A stretch of 5,631 bases of DNA from assembly GCA_018055865.1 (NCBI GenBank), contig JAGPGR010000137.1, positions 1 to 5,631 of the forward strand, read 5' to 3'. The DNA is from Paludibacteraceae bacterium (lineage in GTDB: Bacteria > Bacteroidota > Bacteroidia > Bacteroidales > Paludibacteraceae). This document shows, piece by piece, positions 1-5,395 of this stretch (position 1 is its first letter; every line of letters begins with the position of its first letter). The position numbers were made by a program, and so were the translations under genes. The notes beneath the pieces are model-generated. The model had not been told where the DNA came from. It ran no database searches and saw nothing but the letters and a program-made list of their open reading frames with translations.

Positions 1-202
1 GGATTAATCCGGCTGCTGCTTCTTTGTGTCGCTGTTCGCCAATTGAAACATTGTTTTGGCTCATTTGCAGCATCTTATTCTTAACTTGTGCTGTGTCTAT
101 GCATTGCTGAAGCGACCATTGTTGAGCTTGTGCCGGAGTGATAAATACTAATGTCAGAAGTAACAGTAGCGTTGGTTTTAGTTTGTGAATGCTTACTAAC
201 AT
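1..202 (-). CDS. TolC-family outer-membrane efflux protein, N-terminal fragment
   Basis: This is the first 67 codons of a gene that runs off the left edge. The start is the ATG at 200-202, 17 bp after the preceding gene stops. Residues 1-26 form a signal peptide: a basic start with H6, K7 and K9, a hydrophobic core rich in Leu (11-22), and an AQA cleavage site before QQ. The mature part opens with WSLQQCIDTA and continues with a Gln/Asn/Lys-rich amphipathic helix ending near HKEAAAGLI. This matches the usual start of TolC/OEP proteins ('L-x-x-C/A-I-x-x-A...N...K...A', then a helix leading to L-P). Members of this family form trimeric outer-membrane channels for RND or ABC pumps. Its place behind a TetR gene suggests a regulated tripartite efflux operon, with adaptor and pump genes expected beyond the edge. 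The family call is fairly firm; the exported substrate is unknown. Confidence 0.8.
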   Translation of the reverse strand, partial: MLVSIHKLKPTLLLLLTLVFITPAQAQQWSLQQCIDTAQVKNKMLQMSQNNVSIGEQRHKEAAAGLI

Positions 203-219
203 GGTTGTATAAATTTTTT

Positions 220-618
220 TTAGTTCGACTTTTTGTTTTTTACTGACAAACTGAAATAAGCAATTGCTGCAAATGCAAGTGTAACTGAAATTCTGAAAAT
301 CATTGCTCCAATTGTTTTTGTTTCGTAGATACCGCCACTGTTGATATAAAAAATTAAACCAATAAAAGCGAGGGTAAGTATAGATGCTGAAATACCTAAA
401 ATCTTTGCAGTCCATTTTTTAGCTTTCACAAAACCGTAGGCAGCAAACAAATAGAGCAAACTGCTGATAAAATTTGCCCATACAACGAACAAAACATAAT
501 TGCCCTCTTTGGCTCTGATGCCAAATAAATCGAAAATAACCGAAGTGCTCAGGAATAAAGTGAGCAGACCAAATGCCCCCAAAATGGTCGCTAATAAGTA
601 AGGAATTGCTTTTTTCAT
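220..618 (-). CDS. small four-helix integral membrane protein of unknown function
   Basis: This 132-residue protein is almost entirely hydrophobic and shows four likely transmembrane helices at about residues 5-27, 40-63, 72-93 and 103-125. Short basic loops (KAKKW at 65-69 and the NKKSN tail) suggest that both the 64-71 loop and the C-terminus face the cytoplasm. There is no cleavable signal peptide or catalytic motif that I can see. I recognise it only as a type of small uncharacterised membrane protein common in Bacteroidota. Its ATG overlaps the stop of the upstream regulator gene by four bases (ATGA), so the two are very probably translationally coupled, and the TolC gene follows after 17 bp. 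The position suggests an accessory or immunity-like role in the efflux system, but that is inference from context only. Confidence 0.8.
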   Translation of the reverse strand: MKKAIPYLLATILGAFGLLTLFLSTSVIFDLFGIRAKEGNYVLFVVWANFISSLLYLFAAYGFVKAKKWTAKILGISASILTLAFIGLIFYINSGGIYETKTIGAMIFRISVTLAFAAIAYFSLSVKNKKSN

Positions 619-1196
619 TTTGTTTTTATTAAAGTAAGTATTGAATCTATCATTTTGTTACCGCTTTCAATTAGATCAAATTCAAAGTTGAACAGGCGCC
701 ATTTGTACATTTGAAGTTTGAATGCTCCCATAACAATATGTACAAGATCTTCGTTTTCAATCGCATTGGTGAATATGTTTTTCTGTTGTCCGTCGGTCAA
801 TAAAGGCATCAGATGTTTCATCATAACAACCATAAGCTTAAGGATAGCTTCGTTGATGCGTTGACTCTCTTCCAATAAACCATCTGAAAAAACAGCTACT
901 ACATAATGTGAATTTCGGCTGAAGAACTTAAATTGTTCCTGAAACATGGCTCTGAAATTATCTTCAGGATTCTCTGTCTTGGGAACGTTTGACAATTGCT
1001 CATCAATATTCTCTGCTAAATAATCCAGCATTGCAAGAATGATATCTTCTTTACTTGAAAAATGCCGATAAATAGCACTTTCCGAGAAATTCATTTCTTT
1101 TGCCAGGTTTTTTATAGTGAGCCCATTTACACCCGAAGTGGTGAGCAGCCTGCTTGCGGCTTCAATGAGTTCTAGTTGGCGTGGTGTTATTTCCAT
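615..1196 (-). CDS. TetR/AcrR-family transcriptional regulator
   Basis: This 193-residue protein has the TetR plan: an N-terminal helix-turn-helix followed by an all-helical ligand-binding and dimerisation domain. The HTH spans about residues 26-46, with LTIKNLAKEMNFSESAIYRH and then the typical FSSKEDIILAML of helix 4. The remaining roughly 140 residues are helical with no further recognised motif, as is normal for the diverged ligand domain. TetR proteins usually repress until a small ligand binds. A 16-bp inverted repeat overlapping the promoter of the upstream cupin gene (1625-1640) is the best operator candidate, which would make the unit autoregulated. The gene lies between the cupin (52 bp upstream) and the membrane protein (4-bp overlap), with TolC beyond, so control of efflux is the likely job. 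The inducer is unknown. Confidence 0.93.
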   Translation of the reverse strand: MEITPRQLELIEAASRLLTTSGVNGLTIKNLAKEMNFSESAIYRHFSSKEDIILAMLDYLAENIDEQLSNVPKTENPEDNFRAMFQEQFKFFSRNSHYVVAVFSDGLLEESQRINEAILKLMVVMMKHLMPLLTDGQQKNIFTNAIENEDLVHIVMGAFKLQMYKWRLFNFEFDLIESGNKMIDSILTLIKTK

Positions 1197-1248
1197 ATCT
1201 TTTAATTTAGTAATTGAGTGTTGATTTTAGCGTTATTTCGAACGTATC

Positions 1249-1587
1249 TTACAACACTTTAGTAGCGTTTGTCGGTCTGGGTGCTTTCACAACCATAATT
1301 CTTGCCAGCTTATCTGAATCGTTGCTAATAAAGTGCACAATATCTGCCGGACTTTCAATAAGCGAATCTTTTTCACAAACTTCACTTTCAGTGCCAATGT
1401 GAATTGTTGGAGTTCCTTCAACAATAAAAAAGAACACATCAACAGGTGTTTTATGTGGTTTTAAACTTTCGCCCGGTTTCAGTGCCATCAGCATTACCTG
1501 AGCTGATTCTTTGTTGTACATTTCCCTTACATCAATTTTGTGGGGAGTTTCTTTAATCGGTTGTTTCTGATATTTGTTGATTATCAC
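1249..1587 (-). CDS. small single-domain cupin protein
   Basis: A 112-residue protein with a cupin_2-type beta-barrel. Motif 1 is visible as LKPGESLKPH followed by a strand and VEG (residues 36-58). Motif 2 is P80-x4-H85-x3-N89. Of the usual metal ligands, H45 and H85 are present, but the second His of the HxH pair is T47 and the motif-1 acidic residue is best matched by D50, so metal binding may be altered or absent. The start taken is GTG at 1585-1587, because the N-terminal INKYQ...PHKIDVREMY segment resembles the start of related short cupins. The ATG at residue 23 is the alternative. An overlapping ATG-TGA at 1587-1589 is in another frame and cannot encode anything. It is probably the first gene of the unit with the TetR gene. 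The substrate is unknown; a small-molecule sensing or modifying role is inference. Confidence 0.85.
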   Translation of the reverse strand: MIINKYQKQPIKETPHKIDVREMYNKESAQVMLMALKPGESLKPHKTPVDVFFFIVEGTPTIHIGTESEVCEKDSLIESPADIVHFISNDSDKLARIMVVKAPRPTNATKVL

Positions 1588-1624
1588 ATAGTTGTATCTT
1601 AAAAATGAAATTAATAGAATGTAA

Positions 1625-1640
1625 GTGAGTGTTCGCTCAC
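1625..1640. promoter_or_regulatory. candidate TetR operator
   Basis: The sequence GTGAGTGTTCGCTCAC is an inverted repeat with perfect 5-bp arms (GTGAG/CTCAC) and six of eight positions symmetric across the half-sites. This shape and the GTGAG half-site are typical of operators for TetR-family regulators. It directly abuts the downstream side of the -7 box of the cupin gene, so a bound dimer would cover the transcription start. It sits about 40 bp before the cupin start codon, in the unit that encodes a TetR protein. Confidence 0.65.
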
Positions 1641-1647
1641 AAAGATA
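1640..1647 (-). promoter_or_regulatory. Bacteroidota-type -7 promoter box for the cupin-TetR-efflux unit
   Basis: Read on the minus strand this is TATCTTTG, a perfect match to the Bacteroidota sigma-ABfr -7 consensus TAnnTTTG. It lies about 53 bp upstream of the cupin GTG. A clear -33 TTG was not found at the expected distance, which lowers certainty. The predicted transcription start falls inside the adjoining inverted repeat. Confidence 0.55.
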
Positions 1648-1788
1648 GATGAAGTTTTCTGATTAATTGCATGAATGATGAAAAAGATTTGAAATAAAAC
1701 AAATGACACAAAACATTTTTTTTAATCTTTCCGCTGTCAGTTTATAGTTAAAGTTTTAGTTCATAACGAATTCAATAAAAATTATTTC

Positions 1789-1796
1789 TATTTTTG
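1789..1796 (+). promoter_or_regulatory. Bacteroidota-type -7 promoter box for the secreted-protein gene
   Basis: TATTTTTG fits TAnnTTTG and lies 92 bp upstream of the ATG at 1889, implying a 5' leader of roughly 85 bases. No convincing -33 element is seen, and the region is AT-rich, so a chance match is possible. Confidence 0.4.
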
Positions 1797-1888
1797 TGTT
1801 TGAAATGATTTTTTAATAAAAGTGAATCTGATTGTCAACTTCATTTCATTCTGAACTCATCCTTATAACCATTTAAAATTTTACGACA

Positions 1889-2581
1889 ATGAAAAAAAGT
1901 TTATTTTTAGTTGCAATGACCTTTTTTGTGTTGAACGTTCATGCACAAACATTGAAACTTGCCCGCACCGTTTTTTTACCGGGCGAACAAATTGAAATTG
2001 CGTTTACCGCTCCTGCAAGCTACGCATCGAATGCCTGGGTTGGTATTATTCCATCCTCTGTTTCTCACGGAAGTGAAGCCGAAAACGATAAACATGACAT
2101 TTCGTATCTTTATCTGAGCAAGAAGACTTCGGGAGTTTTGAAATTTACAGCTCCTAAACAGACCGGTAAATTTGATTTCAGGATGCATGACACCGACAAT
2201 AACGGAAAGGAAGTGGCTACGGTGAGTTTCGAGGTAAGTAACCAAATTACTACCCCTGCCGTAAAAGAATCAAATGTGGATAAACCGGTTCTCTGGCTTG
2301 CTACTCTCCGATTTGCACCCGGTCAGGAGATTAAATTGCATTATAAAACTCCCTCGTGGTTAAAGGCTAATGCATGGATAGGAATTATTCCGGCAAACAT
2401 CCCTCACGGAAGTGAAGCTGAAAACGACAAACATGATCTGAAATATCAGTATGTGAAGTCATCGGCAGCCGGTGAACTTACTTTCAATGCTCCTACAAAT
2501 CCGGGAAATTACAGTTTCAGGATGCACGATACGGATTCCGACGGAAAAGAAATTTTGAATATCGGATTTACAGTTAAATAA
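1889..2581 (+). CDS. secreted protein with two tandem beta-rich modules
   Basis: This 230-residue protein begins with a signal peptide (residues 1-19, cleavage likely after VHA, before QTLKLA), so it is exported to the periplasm or beyond. The mature part is two homologous modules at about 21-116 and 135-229, in register with a period of 113 residues (339 bp). Shared blocks are NAW[VI]GIIP (48-55, 161-168), an identical HGSEAENDKHD (60-70, 173-183), L-[KT]-F-x-AP, and F-R-M-H-D-T-D (97-103, 210-216). The last block leads into DTDNNGKE and DTDSDGKE, which resemble DxDxDG calcium-binding loops. Predicted strands and the 'PG-x-[FY]-x-F-R' pattern suggest an Ig-like beta-sandwich; I cannot name the family. 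It has no catalytic motif, anchor or sorting domain that I can see. It is monocistronic, with an A/T-rich leader and no Shine-Dalgarno. A binding or structural role is inferred. Confidence 0.88.
   Translation: MKKSLFLVAMTFFVLNVHAQTLKLARTVFLPGEQIEIAFTAPASYASNAWVGIIPSSVSHGSEAENDKHDISYLYLSKKTSGVLKFTAPKQTGKFDFRMHDTDNNGKEVATVSFEVSNQITTPAVKESNVDKPVLWLATLRFAPGQEIKLHYKTPSWLKANAWIGIIPANIPHGSEAENDKHDLKYQYVKSSAAGELTFNAPTNPGNYSFRMHDTDSDGKEILNIGFTVK
2066..2437 (+). repeat. internal duplication within the secreted-protein gene
   Basis: The 33-base segment at 2066-2098 encoding HGSEAENDKHD recurs at 2405-2437 with only a few, mostly third-position, changes. Flanking blocks (NAW-x-GIIP, RMHDTD) recur at the same 339-bp offset. 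The pattern shows one module duplicated and then diverged, with the core motif under protein-level constraint. Confidence 0.8.
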
Positions 2582-2669
2582 CAAAGCACAGGCATTCTCT
2601 CCTTTATAGCGACTCAATGAGCAAAAAGGAAATGAGTTACGACGTTGTCAGTTGACTGCGCCGGGGACG

Positions 2670-2697
2670 TTTTGCAGCCGTTTTATAGCCTGCAAAA
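2670..2697. terminator. hairpin between convergent genes, possible bidirectional terminator
   Basis: TTTTGCAG at 2670-2677 pairs perfectly with CTGCAAAA at 2690-2697 around a 12-base loop. It lies between the stop of the rightward secreted-protein gene (2581) and the stop of the leftward SDR gene (2709), where a shared terminator would be expected. Neither strand has a T-tract immediately after the stem, so an intrinsic terminator is only weakly supported. The remaining 2582-2669 shows nothing convincing. Confidence 0.3.
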
Positions 2698-2708
2698 AAC
2701 TCTTACGA

Positions 2709-4142
2709 TTATCCCGAAGCTCTGGATGTTTTTGTGATTTGCTCAATCATTCCTTTGAAAATAAATCCATGGAATGGCAGAACTGAAAACCAATACATTC
2801 TTCCGTTCAGCCCCAACGGCCTGAAAGTGGCAGTTTGTACCAGTCGGTTTTCTACAATTCTGAATTCGAGCCACGCATCGCCGGGTAATTTCATTTCGGC
2901 ATACAGGAGCAACCGTCCTTCCTCTTTGTTGGCATACAGCACTCTCCAGAAATCCAGTGCATCGCCTGCATGCAAGGTGTCATCCGAAGTGCGTCCTCTT
3001 CTCAGCCCCACACCGCCTGCCATTTTGTCCATAAATCCTCTTATTTTCCAAAGCCAGTTGCCGTAGTACCAGCCGGTATCGCCTCCAATGCTCCAAATCC
3101 TGCTGATGCAATCCACTCTGTTGACAAAGGTTTTTTCTCTAACGTCTTTGAAACATCCAAATGTGGGTACTTCGATAAATTCGGAGATATTGAAAGCGGA
3201 ATTGCTGCTGATAAAAGCATCTTTCCAACTGGAAATCACTTCGTTGCGTTCTATCTTACTGAATGCTCTTTCCAACGCGGTCCGGTAATCGATGGGGTTA
3301 ATGCCCAATATTTCATTGATATCCCGGTTACGGCATATTACTTCCACTTTCATGCTGTCAACAAGTGCAATGGCCAGTTTATAAGAAGTCGATGTCACAA
3401 AATAAAGCCAGTAAGACGAAAGTTTGGGAGTCATAACCGGCACAGTATAAATATATCGCTTCAGATTTCTCACGCGGCCAAACTCCAAAAGCATTTCCTT
3501 GTACGTCAGTATGTCCGGTCCGCCAATGTCGAAATCCTGATTATAGGTTTTGGGGTTCAACATCGTCAGTGAAAGCATGGTTATCACATCCGATATGCCT
3601 ATTGGCTGGCATCTGGTGTTGAGCCACCTGGGTGCCACCATGATAGGCAGTTTTTCGACCAAATCCCTCATTATTTCGAAGGAGGCGCTCCCTGATCCAA
3701 TAATTATACCTGCTCTCAACGTAGTGAAATAATACGTTCCCTTACTTAGTTCCGCTTCTACACTCTTGCGTGAAGCCAGGTGTTTCGATAATTCGTTTCC
3801 GTTGATAATTCCACTTAAAAAAATAACGTGCCGGGCTTTCGTTTTATTTATGGCTTCTCTGAAGTTGATGGCCGATTGCTGTTCCGCCTCCTGATAGTTG
3901 GATGTGGCCGCCATGGAGTGAACCAAATAATAAGCTCCGTCGATATCGGTGGGGATATTGTTCAGCGTGGCTTTGTCCAGCAAGTCGATCTGAATAACTT
4001 TTATTTTCGATAGGAGCGATTCTGGAGGCGAAAAGCGCCCGATGTCCCTTACACCGCAAATAACATCATGACCATTTTCGACCAAAACCGGTAGTAAACG
4101 TTTCCCGATATATCCGGAAGCACCTGTAAGAAGTATTTTCAT
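2709..4142 (-). CDS. SDR-type NAD(P)-binding protein with C-terminal DUF2867-like region
   Basis: This 477-residue protein starts with a Rossmann fold: MKILLTGASGYIG carries the G7-x-x-G10-x-x-G13 dinucleotide motif, followed by GVRD at 30-33 and IDLLD at 52-56. AYYLVHSM at 70-77 and a later FLSGI segment are typical of atypical (NmrA/complex I-type) SDRs, with no classical YxxxK pair evident. The last 140 or so residues, rich in W, G and F (WSIGGDTGWYYGNWLWKIRG..., LDFWRVL, LPFHGFIFKGMI), look like DUF2867. The fusion and length match E. coli YbjT and its relatives, whose reaction is not established. A role as a cofactor-binding sensor or oxidoreductase is family inference. The ATG follows a run of ten A's, a common Bacteroidota leader. 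A MITE-like element begins 59 bases upstream of the start codon, so the promoter lies either in that short gap or in the element. Confidence 0.9.
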   Translation of the reverse strand: MKILLTGASGYIGKRLLPVLVENGHDVICGVRDIGRFSPPESLLSKIKVIQIDLLDKATLNNIPTDIDGAYYLVHSMAATSNYQEAEQQSAINFREAINKTKARHVIFLSGIINGNELSKHLASRKSVEAELSKGTYYFTTLRAGIIIGSGSASFEIMRDLVEKLPIMVAPRWLNTRCQPIGISDVITMLSLTMLNPKTYNQDFDIGGPDILTYKEMLLEFGRVRNLKRYIYTVPVMTPKLSSYWLYFVTSTSYKLAIALVDSMKVEVICRNRDINEILGINPIDYRTALERAFSKIERNEVISSWKDAFISSNSAFNISEFIEVPTFGCFKDVREKTFVNRVDCISRIWSIGGDTGWYYGNWLWKIRGFMDKMAGGVGLRRGRTSDDTLHAGDALDFWRVLYANKEEGRLLLYAEMKLPGDAWLEFRIVENRLVQTATFRPLGLNGRMYWFSVLPFHGFIFKGMIEQITKTSRASG

Positions 4143-4200
4143 TTTTTTTTTTGATTATCAAAGAATAACAAAACATTCCTCCCCGTGGTTCAACTATAAT

Positions 4201-4392
4201 GAAGTCATCTTGACTTTTTTTAAAACAATAGAAAACATAGAATAATTTATACTTATTCTCATATATTCGGAAACATAGTGAAAAATATCTTCGATATTTT
4301 TAAACTATTGTTATCGAAATTAAATAAAATAGCACGAAAATTCAATAAAATAAGACTATTGTTCTCTATGTTTTAAAAGTCGATACGAGTTC
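4201..4392. mobile_element. MITE-like inverted-repeat element, copy 1
   Basis: This 192-bp non-coding AT-rich unit recurs at 5194-5384 in the same orientation, differing by one base in an A-run (five versus four A's near 4281) and one T/C substitution (near 4330). Its ends are imperfect inverted repeats: 4201-4240 matches the reverse complement of 4356-4392, with five substitutions and short gaps, sharing GAA-x-TC, GACTTTT and AAAACA blocks. The element is bounded by the direct triplet AAT (4198-4200 and 4393-4395), consistent with a 3-bp target duplication. Inside are a hairpin AAAAATATC-TTC-GATATTTTT (4281-4301) and another with AGAATAA/TTATTCT arms (4239-4259). It carries no transposase, so it would need one supplied in trans; I cannot assign the parent IS family. 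It lies upstream of the SDR gene. Confidence 0.78.
4202..4221 (+). terminator. hairpin plus T-run at the left end of the MITE-like element
   Basis: AAGTCA-TCT-TGACTT forms a 6-bp stem with a 3-base loop and runs directly into further T's, giving a terminator-like shape for rightward transcription. The same structure recurs at the left end of copy 2 (5195-5214). The stem has only two G-C pairs, so termination would be weak at best, and the shape may serve as a transposase-binding end instead. Confidence 0.25.
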
Positions 4393-4404
4393 AATGGATA
4401 AAAT

Positions 4405-4420
4405 ACCCGTTCATCCGGGT
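4405..4420 (-). terminator. possible terminator after the ABM lipoprotein gene
   Basis: ACCCG at 4405-4409 pairs with CGGGT at 4416-4420 around a 6-base loop. Read leftward, the stem is followed by ATTTTAT, giving a short T-rich tail, and it lies about 78 bases beyond the stop codon of the lipoprotein gene. On the other strand a T-run begins five bases after the stem. Stem length is modest. Nothing else of note is seen between 4421 and 4497. Confidence 0.35.
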
Positions 4421-4497
4421 TGATGTTTTTTTAATGTGATTGGGGCAACGGGAACGGAGGCTGTGAATTGTGATAAGAGAATCCAATCATAGAGTCT

Positions 4498-4899
4498 CTA
4501 TTTGAATTCTTTTTCGACTTGCCAAAAAGAAATGTCGGGAGGTCCGACCATGAAATTCCCTGATTCTGCAATGAATTTCTGTAAGTGCCCGGTTGTCATG
4601 TGTGTGGAATTATAATAGGACTCGTCACTCCATTCTTCGTATAGAAGAATATTTGTTTTGTCTTTCGGATCAACATGCAGTTTAATATTAACAAAATGAG
4701 GTTCCAGTTTCACAGAATCTATCAATGCTGTTAAAGCTGAAACGGCATCCGCTTCTTTAGTCAGTTGTGCTTTGTATTTTATTAATACAATGACATTTTT
4801 TGAATCATGCTCCTGGTTGTCAGATTTGGTACAACCAGTAAATAACAAAGCCGTAATTACGACAATTGCCTGAAAAAATAGTTTTTTTCCTATTCTCAT
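4498..4899 (-). CDS. lipoprotein with ABM-type (quinol monooxygenase-like) domain
   Basis: This 133-residue protein starts with a lipoprotein signal: basic R2, K5 and K6, a hydrophobic stretch 7-20, and the lipobox LFTGC with the acylated cysteine at 23. A short polar linker (24-34) follows. Residues 35-129 then form one ABM ferredoxin-like domain: VIVLIKYKA strand, helix 46-63, second strand FVNIKLHVDP, YEEW at 87-90, then helix with the H105-L-x-x-F pattern, and a final FWQVEKEF strand. ABM proteins such as E. coli YgiN act as dimers on quinol or polyketide-like substrates, often without a cofactor; here the role is unproven. Most ABM proteins lack a signal, so an envelope-anchored form is somewhat unusual. 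The A-rich leader (AAATATAAAAAAT) precedes the ATG. It appears monocistronic, lies between two MITE-like copies, and has a perfect palindrome about 50 bp upstream. Confidence 0.87.
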   Translation of the reverse strand: MRIGKKLFFQAIVVITALLFTGCTKSDNQEHDSKNVIVLIKYKAQLTKEADAVSALTALIDSVKLEPHFVNIKLHVDPKDKTNILLYEEWSDESYYNSTHMTTGHLQKFIAESGNFMVGPPDISFWQVEKEFK

Positions 4900-4949
4900 A
4901 TTTTTTATATTTAAAAGTTACTAGTAGGGTTTAGCTGGTGGATTTTCCG

Positions 4950-4963
4950 TATTTCCGGAAATA
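4950..4963. promoter_or_regulatory. perfect 14-bp palindrome upstream of the lipoprotein gene, candidate operator
   Basis: TATTTCCGGAAATA is its own reverse complement. It lies 51-64 bases upstream of the lipoprotein ATG (4899), where an operator could act. A further TTTCCG occurs just to its left (4944-4949), so the core hexamer is repeated. No regulator gene for it is visible in the window, and no good TAnnTTTG box was found nearby. Confidence 0.35.
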
Positions 4964-5003
4964 ATGTCGGGTGAATATTATACATTTCTTTCTGATATAT
5001 TTT

Positions 5004-5156
5004 TGAGTCCACTCCGAAAAGTCATATTTTTGTCTTTTACCCCTGAATCCCCTGAAGGGGACTTTCGCAGAGTGCTGATTTTCAGATTTTTCACCTAATA
5101 GCTAAAGGGTAGAAAAAGTCAGAAAATCAAAACAAGTGGTTTTAGGAGTGGACTCA
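5004..5156. mobile_element. second inverted-repeat element, possible MITE or dispersed repeat
   Basis: The 12-bp ends TGAGTCCACTCC (5004-5015) and GGAGTGGACTCA (5145-5156) are exact inverted copies, and similarity continues imperfectly inwards (an A-run, then CA, then T-rich, then ACCC). The interior folds on itself. TCCCC-TGAA-GGGGA at 5048-5061 forms a small hairpin. TGATTTTC (5076-5083) and TTTTTC (5087-5092) pair with GAAAAA (5112-5117) and GAAAATCA (5122-5129). No coding frame fits. Both flanks are T-runs, so a target duplication cannot be read. It shares no evident sequence with the 191/192-bp elements. The 'CCCCTGAA...CCCCTGAAGGGGACTTT' segment resembles a repeat I recall as common between Bacteroidota genes, which I cannot verify here. 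Confidence 0.55.
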
Positions 5157-5193
5157 TTTTTTAAATATTGAACATTCCCGGGGCTAAAGTATA

Positions 5194-5384
5194 GAAGTCA
5201 TCTTGACTTTTTTTAAAACAATAGAAAACATAGAATAATTTATACTTATTCTCATATATTCGGAAACATAGTGAAAATATCTTCGATATTTTTAAACTAT
5301 TGTTATCGAAATTAAATAAAACAGCACGAAAATTCAATAAAATAAGACTATTGTTCTCTATGTTTTAAAAGTCGATACGAGTTC
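5194..5384. mobile_element. MITE-like inverted-repeat element, copy 2
   Basis: This 191-bp unit is the near-identical, same-orientation partner of 4201-4392. It begins GAAGTCATCTTGACT and ends CGATACGAGTTC, with the same imperfect terminal inverted repeats and central hairpin (5274-5292, one A shorter on the left arm). It is bounded by the triplet ATA on both sides (5191-5193, 5385-5387), different from the AAT around copy 1, which argues for two separate insertions. It ends about a dozen bases beyond the stop codon of the leftward gene at the right edge. The high identity between copies suggests recent movement or gene conversion. Confidence 0.78.
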
Positions 5385-5395
5385 ATAAAGTAAAA

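Larger units (their letters stand above)
1588..1888. other. divergent intergenic region between cupin and secreted-protein genes
   Basis: These 301 bases hold no open frame that I can support. They separate two genes that point away from each other and carry one candidate -7 box for each (1640-1647 leftward, 1789-1796 rightward), plus the TetR-type operator at 1625-1640. The stretch between about 1660 and 1780 is AT-rich, and I see no further repeat or hairpin of note in it. Confidence 0.6.

Noticed and set aside
1214..1402. Rightward 62-codon frame over the cupin gene
   Set aside because: It is antisense to the cupin motifs and has no recognisable content.
1976..2245. Leftward 89-codon frame inside the secreted-protein gene
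   Set aside because: It is the complement of the duplicated-module gene, whose signal peptide and repeated motifs clearly set the true frame.
2970..3572. A 200-codon rightward open frame opposite the SDR gene, along with shorter ones at 2734-3066, 3088-3288, 3550-3732 and 3828-4013
   Set aside because: They lie antisense to a well-supported SDR/DUF2867 coding sequence, have no domain-like sequence and arise from its codon pattern.
3844..4059. Leftward 71-codon frame within the SDR gene
   Set aside because: It is an alternative frame over the Rossmann-fold region; the SDR frame carries the motifs.
4160..4172. Possible -7 box for the SDR gene, minus-strand TTATTCTTTG
   Set aside because: The spacing between TA and TTTG is three bases instead of two and no -33 TTG sits at the usual distance.
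4489..4501. Near-palindrome ATAGAG-T-CTCTAT over the lipoprotein stop codon
   Set aside because: It is short, has a one-base centre that cannot form a hairpin loop and lacks a T-tract; probably chance.
4201..5384. CRISPR-like repeat array
   Set aside because: There are only two long copies about 800 bp apart with a gene between them; no short regularly spaced repeats are present.
4198..5387. Composite transposon bounded by the two 191/192-bp copies
   Set aside because: The outer flanks do not match (AAT on the left, ATA on the right), while each copy has its own matching triplets, so separate insertions fit better.
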